Source of the DNA: Liolophura sinensis
Lineage: Eukaryota > Mollusca > Polyplacophora > Chitonida > Chitonidae
NCBI RefSeq assembly: GCF_032854445.1
Contig: NC_088300.1
Coordinates: forward strand, 54,224,984-54,288,983
Length of the DNA: 64,000 bases
Reading direction: 5' to 3'
The translations under genes were made by a program, and so were the position numbers. Shown piece after piece: positions 26,506 to 39,439 of the stretch; the first letter of the stretch is position 1; each line of letters starts with the position of its first letter. The notes under the pieces are model-generated. The model did not search any database. It saw only the letters and a program-made list of their open reading frames with translations, and was not told where the DNA came from.

Positions 26506-28943
26506 GCATGACCTAACCTGCTGACTACCAAGTTCACGTCACGAGATTTGCTATATCAACCTATCACCTAGACTCAAAATTAGAGGGACATTCAAACGGA
26601 ACAGAGCAAAACCATGAATATTCAGAAGTAAACTGTGAAGCTTGACCTGGCTATTGCTGTGCTCAGTACCAGAGTTGAGTATGAACCATAAAAGTAACAA
26701 TGATTGAGTATGTTTACATTTTTAAACGACTTGATATGGATTGATGTCATGAAAATGTTGAACTGCTTACACTCGCTGTAAAATTGTGACAATTACATGT
26801 ATATACAGCTAGTGCTATCCACTAATTAATGTATATAGAAGTAAACCTAGCCGAATTTTCAGTGGTGATATACAGCAGTAAAGGTAATGTAGAACTGAAG
26901 AAAACAGGTCAACTAAATAGATATAGCCGCACTGTGTCAATGTCTCTTCAGACGCCAATACTGAGTTATCAGTATGTTTTCATATATTTTCCTGTTTCCA
27001 CAGAGATACATTGGACTTCAGAGGTTCTGTTGCTGGTGAAATCTCTGCAGATTTCAAATCTTTTGCTGTGTGGTTTGAATCTGTAACTATTGTTCTTAAA
27101 TAGATTTTGACCTACTTACTTTTCAGGATGTGATGTAAAGTAAGCTTTTTTAACAAGCTAAAAATTAGATGCTCTAGCATAGCCAATAAACATATGAAGT
27201 CATATAGATAGACCACAGGGGTTAAATTTTCGATATTTCGGAGTGTTCTGTTTTAAAGGTTGACAGGGAAAAGACTCATGTAGTGCGCACCTTTAAATAC
27301 AAAGTTCAAGGTTCATAATTTCCTTGAACGCTCTCTAGTGTCCGTGTAAGAGGAGCGATAAAGTTGATGGTGGTACCTTTCTTTAGCTGGTTAGTGTGAA
27401 AACCAGTCTCTTCAATGAAATAGCGTCAACTCGTATCCTCAACCTCATGACCAAATTAGCAGCCACCCACTTTAGAACTAATTCATTTTTCGCTCGGTAA
27501 AGGTGGTGTAATCTGAAAAACTGTATAGGCTGTTGCAAGACCTGATAAATTATTAGAGCTTGGTAGTAAACTTATTGTTACATTTTATGTATATCCTTGG
27601 TTTCCGTCAATGCTTTCTTGTGGTTCTTGATTTGATTGCCTAAAGCCATATGTATATATGCTGACTACGATACTGTGCAAACTGTAGCTGTAGTAGTGGC
27701 TCTATGTACAGATAATTCAATAACAGAAACGGGTATAGTCACAGTGTTACAACAGATTGTCTTGAATTCTTGATACATGTATATTAAAGTCTCTTGAATG
27801 CACCAGTCAGTGTACTGTATTATTCTGTAAGATCTTATTGCCTGAGGCTGAATACTGTTGTTCCTGTGCCAAGTCATGCAAGAAATCGTTTTATTGAACA
27901 GTCTATTGTAAAAGAAGAGTGATCATATCTTTTAATGTTTGTGGCCTGGGATTTAAAGAAGCTATACTGGAGAAGAAAAATTAAATAAATATAAATTTGC
28001 AGTTCAAAAGTAAAGAAAAGACTAACGTGAAGTGTATGTGAGATGAAAGATCATTATAACACTGTCCATAAAAATAGTTTTATTTTTGAGAATTCTTTTC
28101 CACGTAGTTAAATGCATATGAAACAAAGTATTTAACAGGACAGAGGTTAATGGTCTTTCATCTGATATACCCAGTACTTCATTTTAGTGTTTTCTTTACA
28201 TATAGGGATAAAAATTTAATTTTCTATATTTTTCCTCCAAGAGAAGTCTTTCGCACTTTCAGAAAATGCCACCCTTGGGACCATATGATATTCTATTTTA
28301 TAATTTGTTTTTTTTTTCTTGTATTTCCTATTCAACCTTCCATGCCTGAATTAAGAAAGGAATTGCATGCATAAAAATTGATGAGTATTGCCATATTTGG
28401 ATGTGGAAGGCTGCTTTGCAAAGTTTGTGCAAGACGGATGCTAACTTCACATTCCTGGCATTCTCTGTGAAAGGTATTGTAACATGACATCTCAGAAAGA
28501 GTGAACATACAGTATGTAATCAACCTGTGAGACACTCATAGCTGACTCACTCATGTACAACAATACAGGCTACAGCTGGTTTGTGTGTTCTGGAGTGACA
28601 GTTCAAAAATTGGTCTGCCATAAGGTTGGATATGTATGAGTCCTGTTGGCATTGTATTGTCTTTGTGCATGTCTCAGAAAAGTGCTGAGATATGTGGTTT
28701 TCTAACTTTTTCTTAATATACTTAGATCTAAGGCCACAGTATTTGAAGTTCCATTAATAATACAAGCTACATTGTATAGGGAAGCCATGAAACAGAAATT
28801 CTCAGGTAAAGTCTACTTAATTTGACTTGGTATCATTTTGGTTATATCGTGATGACATCTTGCAGTCATCACGTATTCTAGTCCTGTATTATGCACATTC
28901 TCTCAACGTTATGAGGAAATGCATGGGGTAGTATTGGCCATGT
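26506..28943. other. ISCU 3' UTR and intergenic DNA
   Basis: Probable 3' UTR to about 27200 (AATAAA at 27185-27190), then AT-rich DNA without recognisable genes. A 9-bp perfect stem, CGTGATGAC with GTCATCACG, lies at 28849-28873. Confidence 0.5.
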
Positions 28944-28958
28944 TCAAATCTTAAACGT

Positions 28959-29288
28959 CCACTTCGGGACCGGTAGATCCAGGATCAATCCTTGGTCGAG
29001 TCACACCTAAGACTTTAAAAGAGGAAGTTGTAACTTCCTCGCTTGGCGTTTAGCATGAAGGGGATAGTGCAACGACTGGTTGACCCGTATCAGTATAATG
29101 GCTCGGGCGAGACGGCTTACTTGCCTTCGATAAGTCGTCTCAGTGATGCAGCACTAAATAAAAGAGCAGTGGAAATCCGTCCTGCAACAAGGAGGCACAT
29201 TACACGTGCATGCACCCTAATGATTCCTTCGTCGTCATATGACTGAAAAATTGTTGAGTACGACGTTAAACCCCAAGCACTCACTCAC
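28959..29288 (+). mobile_element. SINE family B with perfect 15-bp target duplication
   Basis: TCAAATCTTAAACGT stands at 28944-28958 and again at 29289-29303, bounding a 330-bp element. The 5' end contains a B-box-like GGATCAATCC, so the tRNA-like head is probably truncated. The 3' end reads TTGTTGAGTACGACGTTAAA followed by CCCCAAGCACTCACTCACTC. The terminal GAGTACGACGTTAAAC resembles the GAGTACGGCGTAAAAC of family A, suggesting a shared tail. The 67-codon frame inside it is incidental. Confidence 0.93.
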
Positions 29289-29488
29289 TCAAATCTTAAA
29301 CGTGATACTCTAGAATGGGCCCAATACTCATCTCCTCAGTGTCACTACACTCTGACTGTTTTGGGTGTCCTCACTCAGGCTGGTGTCTCGGGTATGATGC
29401 AGCACCCCTACGATGTTAGCAGTAGGACCAGCCTGGTGCCATGAGATAGTTAGAATTTGACTTGTACATGGGTGAACGGTTTATGAGG

Positions 29489-30165
29489 TGCCAGTGATTA
29501 TATCTGATTGTGACTGGCACAGCTAAATGTGGCATGTGCCAGTGATTATACCTGGTTGTGACTGGCACAGCTAAATGTGGCATGTGCCACTGATTACACC
29601 TGGTTGTGACAGGCACAGCTAAATGTGCCAGTGATTATACCTGGCTGTGACTGGCACAGCAAAATGTGCCAGTGATTATACCTGATTATACCTGGTTGTG
29701 ACTGGCACAGCGAAATGTGCCAGCGATTATACCTGGTTGTGACGGGCTCAGCCACATGTGGCATGTGCCATTGATTGTATCCGTGACTGGCACAACTAAA
29801 TGTGGCAGTGATTATACCTGGTTGTGACAGGCACAGCTAAATGTGGCATGTGCCCGTGATTATATCTGGTTGTGACTGCCACAGCTAAATGTGGCGTGTG
29901 CCAGTGATTATATCTGGTTGTGACTGCCACAGCTAAATGTAGCATGTGCCCTTGATTATATCTGATTCTGACTCGCACAGCTAAATGTGCCAGTGATTAT
30001 ACCTGGTTGTGACTGGCACAGCTAAATGTGCCAGTGATTATACCTGGTTGTGACAGGCACAGCTAAATGTGGCATGTGCGTATGACCATACCTGGTTGAC
30101 TGGCACAGCTAAAGGTGGGTGTTCCAATGATTATACCTGGTTGTGACTGTCACAGGTAATGGGAG
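29489..30165. repeat. Minisatellite, about 42-48-bp units
   Basis: Roughly fifteen units of the type GTGCCAGTGATTATACCTGG, TTGTGACTGGCACAGCTAAA, TGTGGCAT. Some units lack the last six bases, giving 42 bp. Within each unit GTGCCAGT and ACTGGCAC are reverse complements, so every unit can form a small hairpin. Because 48 is a multiple of three, minus-strand frames with a 16-residue period appear; I regard them as artefacts. Confidence 0.93.
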
Positions 30166-30370
30166 TGCCAGTAATCAATATAAGACCAAGTTCAATGCAG
30201 GATAAGCTAAATAGTGGTTTTGAATGCACAGGACACATCCATGTAGATAAAGGGGATAAATATCGTGTGAGTATGTTAAAGTATTGTAACTCTCAGCAGA
30301 AACACGCAATTCAGTAAATTTCATGTATTCTGTGTTACAATCTTTGACACATAAGGTTGAAACTCTACAA

Positions 30371-30520
30371 TTTGTTTATTTGATTGGTGTTTTATGCCGA
30401 ACTCTAAAATATTTCACTTATATCAGAGCGGCCAGCATTATGGTGGGAGAAAACCTCGCTCCGGGAAACCCAAGGCTATGCAGAGGTTCCTGCCAGATCT
30501 TACCACGTACATGAGACATT
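30371..30520 (-). mobile_element. SINE family A, 5'-truncated copy
   Basis: It shows TTTATTTGATTGGTGTTTTA, AATATTTCACTTATA and CGGCCAGCATTATGGTGGGA, then a diverged body ending near ACCACGTACATG. No clear target duplication was found. Confidence 0.85.
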
Positions 30521-30822
30521 ACCAGGATAAATCCTGGACAGTGGCGAAGTGTGCAATATTGTAACATAATCAAATACCACCATTTACTTTTCCTTGTTCC
30601 CTTTAAGGTCGGTTCTGCACGTGCACAGTGATACACATTAGATGAATTACTGACAGTCGATTACACCTGACTCAGGTTAACATCTCATAACAAGATGATA
30701 CATGTATGTCCCAGGAATTACACCTGGGGCATATTTTACATAGTGCTGCAGCATTTTTGGCAACCTGTATTGAAGAGATACATCACCACAGTAAATTTTA
30801 TTTAGTTCATTATTTCATTTGA

Positions 30823-30915
30823 ATAATGGCAGGGAGCATTATGGTGGGACAAAATCAAGCAGAGCCCGCGAGAAACCCAATGACCATGCATCTGCAGGTT
30901 GCTGACAGACCATGG
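30823..30915 (-). mobile_element. SINE family A, decayed internal fragment
   Basis: GAGCATTATGGTGGGACAAA, then AGCAGAGCCCGCGAGAAACC and GCAGGTTGCTGACAGACC, correspond to the family body. Confidence 0.7.
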
Positions 30916-31937
30916 TAGTAAATATGCTCGACGTGGTACTATTACAGTTTTGTACAATAACCATTACAGTAGTGGCTTCAGCTAGGCCATCTATAAGGTG
31001 ATACTTGTTCGTACTACAGCTTACTCCTGGATGGCTAGCAAAGTTAAATGTAGAAGTGGCTCTATGTACAGCCACTTTTAAGTGCCACAGATCAATTTCA
31101 CTAAGGATGTGACCAAAACAGAGCACCAGCCAGATTTACTGATCCCAACAATGTGAAGTACAATGCGAATAATGGCTCAAAACCGAAGCACTGTTCTTAC
31201 AACTGACACTTGCAAACACAAACATCCTTTCTTGTACCTTGTATTTTATTGTATCTTTTAAAACAAATTCAACAAATACAAATATATTGGTCTGCGACAG
31301 ACGCCAACCAATACCTCAATTTAAGACCCCAAAGGATGTGACACAACCACAAATGAAACATGACCCTTCCTCAGATAAAATTATCATTTTATGTGCGATT
31401 AATTGAGAAGAGAGACCAGTGAAGCAGGCTAAGTATGTGCGTATACACAACAAGAGCTAGTCTTTAATTAAACCAGGAAGCAAGTATGGACAAGTAACGC
31501 TGCGAAAGCTTTTTTTTTTCACCTAGTCCGCTCTTTGTTCATTTAGAGATTACATACATTATTATGGCTTAGAGAAATAAAGCCATAAATATGTAGTATT
31601 TTGAAAGCTGGTGTTTGTTACTATTGCTTCATATCATTTCAGATTATTTTGTGGCACATTTTAACCTGATGCTTTTTTAAAAAAAGGCTATGTAGTGATG
31701 AAATCATCCCTTTCAGCTTGTCCTGGAAACAAAATGCTTCTTTAAAACAACAAACAATTAAAAGATACTGATTTGACCTAAAATTTCGTCCATGACTGAG
31801 TCACACATTTTGCCCTATTCTGAGGGCTCTAATGATCTTAAAATCTGTTTTAAGGTTTGTATGAAAGGTAGGATGATACCCTATGGCAAAATCTAACTTT
31901 CAGCACTAAAAGTAGTATGTCATTACCTTTATTTGCT

Positions 31938-32007
31938 TCTACAGTTGATTTTTAGATCAAATACAGTATGCCTCTACAGTTGATTTTTAGATCAAATACA
32001 GTACTTT
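31938..32007. repeat. Direct duplication, 2 x 35 bp
   Basis: TCTACAGTTGATTTTTAGAT followed by CAAATACAGTA occurs at 31938 and 31973. Confidence 0.92.
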
Positions 32008-32380
32008 CTTGACCACACAAGCAGACTAAGGGTTAAGACGGCCTTTCCATGTATATGTATCACTTTTCCCTACAGAAAAAAGTAGCTTTTTAACAAAATC
32101 CTATAAATCATGTGTGCTTTCGCACTTTTACAAACTAAGATGGTTTCAAGAGACACAGATATTTGTGTCCTTCATAGATGTTGCTTGAACAACAAGTAAA
32201 ACCTGGATGATACATGTACGAATTGGCTCAATAGTTGGCTAAAACAAAACTTAGCTTGAAAAAATCAGGGCATGGAGACATACAGTGTCTAACCTGAACT
32301 GTAGATGAATGCACAATATGATGTAGCAACTGAAATTGGTGTTTCTAAAACCATATTTGATAAAACTAATCATCTGAACA

Positions 32381-32668
32381 TCTGTCATAAAATGGTCCAT
32401 AATTCCATGCATTATTATAACACTTTTACACCAGTAAAATTACTGAAATTTTTGAACCATGATGAAAGTACTGTAACAAGTACATGTATTTCTAAAAATA
32501 AAAAAAACATCTGAATTACTCTTTCAGGACTTGATCTGTCATAAAATGGTCCACAATTCCATACATCATTATAACTCTTTTACACCAGTTTAGAAAATTA
32601 CTGAAATTGTTGAACCATGATGAAAGTACTGCAACAAGTACATGTATTTTTAAAAATAATAAAAGACA
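32381..32668. repeat. Direct duplication, 2 x about 135-154 bp
   Basis: TCTGTCATAAAATGGTCCA begins at 32381 and 32535. Both copies continue through TTTTACACCAGT, TTGAACCATGATGAAAGTACTG and ACAAGTACATGTATTT with about 90% identity. Confidence 0.92.
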
Positions 32669-33888
32669 TACCTTAAAACCTGTTTTTGTCATGTTAAAAC
32701 AGTAAGAACTTTTACATTGGTAAGAAAAAAATCGCTTTGAATTTGAAATTTCATTTTTGAAATGTTGCAATCGATCACATGTAGATAAAATCAGCATTCA
32801 AAAATGACATGGTTAATTTGGAAAGCAAACATGATTTCATCTGCTGATTAAAGCAGTCATGGAAACTCAACCACACCCTCTTCTGCACATGAACACACAC
32901 AATGAACACTATTATCAAACACCTGTTTTCATAAAAACAACACATGATAGCCATAAACATTGGTGACATCTTTTTTCTCATGATTCGAAGTCAGAATGAA
33001 GACACCTGACGTCACACTGCGAGACTGACCCATCTCAAGTTGTCCTCTCAGTATGCTGAAATGTGTCAATTGCTGGTTTGGTAAATTCACAAAGGGTTTT
33101 CACTGCGAAGACATCACTTGTCATAAATATGTTGTGTGCAGAAAGAATTCGCCCTAGGTGGAAATTCCATACTTAGAGCTGTATTCTTACTTGGAAAGAG
33201 GTCAGATTAGTGTAGAAAGTTTTTACTTGCAAAACAGTTAATTTTAATGCACCAGTATGTGTTTTTTTTTTACGGCTTTAGAAATTGTGATATTGTGATG
33301 TTCCTTTCTAACAGCAAAAGTAAATTCAGAAGCATTATTTCTACAGTTCCAGAAGTTCCATTATAGTCATGCCTTCGTGGCATCAGTAATCTTGATGCTA
33401 ACCTGATAGCATTAATGGAATGTGTAGAATAACCTACATGCACACTGTCTGGGCCTGTTGCAAACATGATAACATAACACCTAGAAACTTTAACAGAAGT
33501 TTAAAACAAAACAACATCCTGAAAACTTCAGAACTAATAATGTTAACAAGAAAGTACTATTGTGAGCTAAAGATAAGAAGAGAATGAGTTAAGGATGATC
33601 CTAGGGACAAAAATACTTCACTTTATGAGGTTAACATCTCAGAGGTCATAAATAGCACTTCATTTAAATAAGTATTTCTGAATATAAGAAACCAGGATTT
33701 ACTATAAACTCAACAGTTCACGTATACATGGCCCACAACTCATCTACCTGGTTTTAACAGCATATATGTGCATGTGATAATACATATAAACACAAGCAAC
33801 TCAGTTCGCATCACCCATCTGCTAAAATTGTTAAAATTGCACTGTGCCAGGTCCTGAAACAGTTATTCTTGGAAGAGATACAAGGAGT

Positions 33889-36800
33889 TCATATCTGGTC
33901 TTGAACTGAAGGCAAAGTGATAGCTATAGAGTTTCCTCCAAACTTTAACCGAAGTCTCTTCACACATGGTGTTGTGTCACTGTCAATACTATTGTTATTG
34001 TTGTTGTTGCACTGGACAGATGAATACAAATTCTGAGGTTCAATGTGTATCATGTTGTCATCATTATCTTCCAGTTTGATGATCCCACTTTTACTATGTC
34101 GAATGTCTTTCTTTGATTTTTTCTTTTTCTTATGAGGTGACCTTGAATGACTGCTTTCCCAACCCTGGCTGTCTGTGTCATCCATACTGAGGAAAAGGTC
34201 GTTCTTCTTTGGCTCATCTTTCATCATGTCGTTCACTACACTGTTCATTTCTTCATTCTCCACTTCTCTTGTCATTCGAATAGTTATCTTTGGGACTTTG
34301 AGATTGGAATCATGGTGTAATGTGCTGGCATAAATGACATCTTTGAACTTGCGTTTGTTGTTGGGTTTAATCTTTGGTGGAGTCAGACAATCACAGTTTG
34401 TTTCAGCAGGAGTGTCCTGTTTATGGACTGATTGAGGATGGCTCGGGGATTGTGAAGACTGGGGACAGCTTAAATCTAAAACATAAGACTGATGAGATGT
34501 CTCCATAGCCCCGGTTTCTACCAGTCTGTCCTCCGGCTTTGCTATGCTATCACAGTGTTCTGATAAAACTTCCGTTTCGCCCTGCAACTTTGCCAAAGAG
34601 GGAGCAATTGAGGTCGCTGTCTCACTTTTACACACTAAATTTTGAGTCATGCACATAGCAGGATTAGCTGGAGTGCTGCCACTTTGAGCCTTTGTTTCCT
34701 GATTGGCATGAACACTAGAGGTCAATATTCCCAGTAGAGAGCTGTCCATGCCATTCTGTTTACTACGCGTCCTGGGACTAACCCTGGCTGGAGGGTCAGC
34801 CAGTTTTCCCGCAGAACCCACACAAGGCTTACTGCCAGCAGCGCCTTTTTCACTCGTAGTTGGGCTCTCTATATGCAGGGAATCTGACAGTGTCTCTTTT
34901 ACATTCTGAGACACAACAGGTGCCTGATCACTGTCTACTGATCCTTCCTGTTCACATCTAACCTTAGAATGTGTTGGAGGGTCCTGGGACATAGTTTTCT
35001 TAGAGACCCGTGATGTTGTAGATTTCATACTTCTTCTACGACTGAAGCTTAAGGCCTGTTTGGCACATTTCCCATAACTAATAGCAGATCGTGTACTCTT
35101 AGCCGGCGAGCGATCTGTCAGAGATATTTCGTCATTTTCTTTTACTTTCACAGTGTGATGTCGATGTATTGAGGGTGGCAACTTTCTACCAAGGACAACT
35201 TTTGGCTCTGGCAGTTTAAGGCCTTGTGACAGTAAAATTTCAGCATCGTAACGGGTTATGCCACGCCTCTTCAACTCTGCTGCTTTTAACAAATGTGCCT
35301 GTTTTTGTAAGTTGTTGTCTCTAGAATCCCAATTTTCTGCAAAAAAAAATAAAATAAAATAGGTTCAGTACATTTTCAAACAATATTCAGCCAACACTGC
35401 ACAATGACGAAAGCATCAGTTAATCTAAAAATTTGTCAGACTCAAACGTAAATCACTTCACTTTAACAGTGAACTTTTTCATAAACTGTCGAATAGAAAT
35501 GTGCCGCTTTCACGAAATATCCGAGGTCAGATTTCTCATAAAGTGCCATAAGTTGAGAAAAAAATTTTTCACAAAGTTTTGTAAAAGTGGGCCCTTTCCT
35601 AGAAACGTTAAAAGAAAAATATATTTCTTGTCATATTGCCAAAAAGATGAAGCATATGAGGTATACAAGTAAATTTTACTGATTCCCACACCCTCACAAC
35701 TACCTTGCCTTTCTTCCTAATAGCCAACCCATACTATATGTATATATTTATACATACCATATGCAGGATGTAAAGAGGTTGAGAACGATAAAGCTCCATT
35801 TTTATTGTTTGCTGCCTTTGCCTTTAATCGACTTAGTCTGTCATCTGTGTCTCTCAGTTTGTACCCGTCTAGCTCTGGACTCCCAGGGGGATTCTTCGGC
35901 CGGAAAGCTCCCAACTTCCGTCTACAAAAAAAACCACAAACACTAAAAGACTTGAGACACTTCCTATGCACTGAGAATGCTAGTTGTAAATCTACCACAA
36001 CATTATAGACTTCATCTACAAGCGAAAGCATGCTGTAAAATCTTCCACAATCTTATTCCACAAAACCCCACAACAATTTCAAAGATGAAAATCTTCCACA
36101 ATTATCACCCTAATCAATGCCTGACAGGCAATGAGGAGCTACCCAAAGTTCTGTCTTCGTGAAAATGAAAAAGATATATACCTTTCACATGTTTCACATT
36201 CACAAAGGGAGTTGTTATCACCAAAAAAGTCTTCTCCATAGTAACAGGTGATCTCTTCTGATGGGGCAATATCCCTTAAAACTTTCACACAAGCAGTATC
36301 TCTTCCAGTTGACACAAACTAAATAATAAAAAAAAAACAATGATCAGTCAATAAATACACACAAAACAAGCAGTCAAACATAAATACATGAACAGCTTTA
36401 AGTCACATAGGTACAGCATTACAAAGTACAATGTTGAACTTTCCTGAAATCCTATCTCTGATACCCCCTGTGCCCTCTTAAATGTTATCCAAAACACAAC
36501 TTAAAAGCTTCAACAACACTACAGTAAATGAAATTTGTGCCTACCTTGCAATTTGGCCGGCAATCATGGTTGATAAAGGCAGCTGGACCAAGCCACAGCT
36601 GGGCGCAGTTTTTTCTACATGAGTACATAACACTGAAGTCATTGACGCCTGGTCTAAGCAAGTCATCTTCCTCGTCCTCTGTCAGCTCAGCAATACAGCC
36701 CACCAGCATTGAGATCTTTTCTCCACTTTTCCTGTAATAGATAAATGACATAAATAAATTATTGTCCTATTGTTTATTATCAGAGAAACATTTCTGTAGT

Positions 36801-39273
36801 ATGAGGAGTGAAAGTTAGTCAACAAGATGTATATGGGATCAGTGAAATCAGATATACCAGACCGATATACCCAAAATGATTAGCACTGTTCCCATATAAC
36901 TCAATATTAACTAACCATCAGCTGGTTGGGATAAAAGGTCCCACAAAAAGGCTGTGAGTCATCAAGTGCACCAAACCAAAAGTTACATCAACATGTGTGG
37001 GTTAGATTCACACATATTCAGCTCCAACAAATCCAGAACAAGGTGCTCCCAAAGTTTCAACAGATGATTTTCTTTTTTAGGTGTGGTAATCTTTCAATGC
37101 CCCACTTGCCTTGAGGTTACATGTAGTCTTAGATGTGGTATCTTGGTGTCTTTATCGCGAGTCCTCTGCCATCAGCCACTTCAAGATAGAGGAAGCCATG
37201 GTGTTAACTTGTGGCCAAGGTTCATTCAGAGGAGTTATCTCCCCTGATGAACGCCTGCCTTGTCTATACTGCCTGCCATGTACGGAAAAATATTTGGCCG
37301 TCACGTGTTTAACCAAAAAATCTCAGAAATGCTTGTAACAATCCAAACTTTACAAACAAACAATTTTTAGGCATGTTGTGTGAGCTATCACTAGCATTAG
37401 CTAGTGAACAGTTCTAACAACAAGCACATGCAATGACATCAGTTTACAATCCCCAAGTTTTCCCTATGGTCCTCTACTGAGCAATGAAAACAACTTACTA
37501 CGGTAAGTGAAGTGTAGTAGAAGTAACTTGTGGTCAATGGTAATATAGCTTTATCCCAAAACCAAGTTCCAAACATGGCAAGTGCTTTAATTCTATTTTA
37601 TTAATCAGCATGAACAGAACTGTTCTGTTAAGTGAGCAGTAAATGTCATGGTGCAACACTTACCACATTCTTGTAGCACAGATCTTCCCACCCACTTGCC
37701 CCTCCATGGAATAGCGATAACAAGGCAACACTTCAAAGCCTGCATTTTGATCAAACATCCTCAAATATCGAAACACCTGTAAAGTAAAAGTGGAGAAACA
37801 TCTCTCAATCCCATATACAAGACCTTAATACCTTAAAGAGTAATTCAACTGTATTACCAAGCTCAAATCAATGATTCAAATTACTTTGCTGATTGCACAA
37901 ATACAAAGAGATTTCAGATCATCATTTATTAGTTGCGAGAGGTTAAGAGGAAGAGAAATTACAGCTTACATGCTCTTTGAAGGTTTCCTGCTGTGATTTG
38001 GACTTTGATAAAAAGCAATTCCTTGTCTTTTCTATCATTTCTGTAAATGTTTTAAAAGTTTTCTCATAATTCTGTTCCACCATGAAATTTTGCACAACAG
38101 ACTTCAACTCTTCCTGCTTCTTTATTGGACGGAATCTGAAGTGAAAAAAAAAGCACAAAAATGGCATTTTTATAACTCACATACGTGTACACGAGATACT
38201 CACAAATGCACATATTGTATCCAGTTATTTGAAACATACTAGTATTTACCGTACGTTCTCAAAAATTTTAGATGCATTTTTAGAAAATGTATACCATGAA
38301 ACACACAGTTGTGAAGGTTTTGTACCGGCCGGCATTGGAGTGCACTTCGAGGAAATCTTGTCTTGGAATCTAATTAAGAATACCAATGTTAATAGTTCAG
38401 TGTGGCCAGAGGCATCTGGTGTTTGCTCCTGTTGATCAAGCCCCTGTTTAAAAGCTTTTATTTCTACATTAAAAATAATGTGCTTAGTAGACAAATAGAA
38501 ATGGCAATTGAACAATTCTTCTCTTTAATTTGACATTTTAGGACACTGAACAAATGGTATGTATGGTTTTACGTCTGCAATTTGACCTTCCAGAGCCCCG
38601 CATGTCCCAAGCCTGCAGGTGACAGATGAAATCTACATGGTTTGTATTCTCGTGGGGCAACTTGGAAATCAGGCCTTTCATATTTTCGGTCGGATGTAAC
38701 CACTTGAACTTTTCTTCTGAACGAACACTGTTTATATATTTCCTGTGAAATTACCGATGCAATTCACAGCATTATGTACTCCTCCGAGCTCAATATTCTC
38801 TCAAGTTTATCGGGTATGTATATATGTCAGGCAGTGCAACAAGTACCATTTTTAAAGTCTTTGGTATGACCTAATCCGGGTTTGATCCCAGATCTTCCGA
38901 CTCTGAGGCAGATGATCTAACCACTAGGCCACCACAGTGACAGTGATTCTAATTTATTATAAAAAGCATAATTAAATTTGCACTAATGGTCAATGACTTG
39001 GCTTTTATCCTAATTTTACCTCATTAAATCACTAGTCTCCTGAACAAACATGTTTACTTTGTACAATTACAATGTTTATAACAGAGAAATAGGGTACGAA
39101 TACAACATGTTGACTTGGAAAAAAAAATATCAAACATGCCTGGTGTTCATCTTGTGTGTTGGGAAACCTAGGTAGGAGTCCAAGACCAAACTTGTGGCCA
39201 GGTCATCATTTTCTGCCAGCTCCTTTGAGGTCATTCCTGTGGAAGGCATGCCACGGTTTCCCTCTACAACCAT
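33889..39273 (-). CDS. KMT5B: Histone H4-K20 methyltransferase, KMT5B/C (SUV4-20H), complete
   Basis: Nuclear enzyme that makes H4K20me2/me3 from H4K20me1. Coding exons in transcript order: 39140-39273, 37970-38135, 37664-37776, 36545-36731, 36182-36318, 35758-35921, 33889-35336; phases chain to 783 codons (782 aa). The N-terminal block reads [19 protein letters not shown] and THKMNTRFRPIK. SET signatures are [20 protein letters not shown] (NHDC at 192-195) and [11 protein letters not shown] (about 223-233); post-SET Cys are 239, 241 and 244. The single large last exon gives a Ser-rich, basic, low-complexity tail ending in [14 protein letters not shown], which matches the conserved C-terminal motif of vertebrate KMT5B. 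One intron (after 39140) starts with GC; the rest are GT-AG. One invertebrate gene probably corresponds to both vertebrate paralogues. A splice acceptor five bases before the ATG implies an upstream 5' UTR exon. Confidence 0.96.
35501..35594. mobile_element. Small inverted-repeat element (MITE-like), copy 3
   Basis: The left end is GCCGCTTTCACGAAAT, and the right end has reverse complement GGGCCCACTTTTACAAAA. It is shorter and more diverged than the copies at 3527 and 8072. It lies in a KMT5 intron. Confidence 0.5.
38828..38939 (-). mobile_element. SINE family C, tRNA-like head
   Basis: On the minus strand: TGGTGGCCTAGTGGTTAGAT (A box), then CTGCCTCAGAGTC, then GATCTGGGATCAAACCCGG (B box), then GGTCATACCAAAGACT. 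The same order and wording recur at 56856 on the plus strand. It lies in the KMT5 intron between the first two coding exons. Confidence 0.8.
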
Positions 39274-39403
39274 GTTGCCTAAAGAAAGAAAAAGCATGTC
39301 ACATGTTACTGTATTTCTTATGTTGCATGTCGGCTCCACAGGAGCTAAAACCCATTAAACCAAACCATAAACCCATTTGATACTTTTCCCCTTCACCTTA
39401 CAT

Positions 39404-39439
39404 TTTCCTATCCTGTACATTTTCCTATCCTGTACATAA
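39404..39439. repeat. Direct duplication, 2 x 18 bp
   Basis: TACATTTTCCTATCCTG occurs twice in tandem. Confidence 0.85.

Larger units (their letters stand above)
31200..33888 (-). other. Probable KMT5 3' UTR
   Basis: No exon is seen. A minus-strand AATAAA (31255-31260 region) is a candidate end signal about 2.6 kb downstream of the KMT5 stop. The stretch contains two direct duplications at 31938-32007 and 32381-32668. Confidence 0.45.

Noticed and set aside
29043-29246. 67-codon plus-strand frame
   Set aside because: It lies wholly inside SINE family B.
29416-29978. Minus-strand frames with a 16-residue repeat
   Set aside because: They follow directly from the 48-bp minisatellite period; no start context, family or splice signals.
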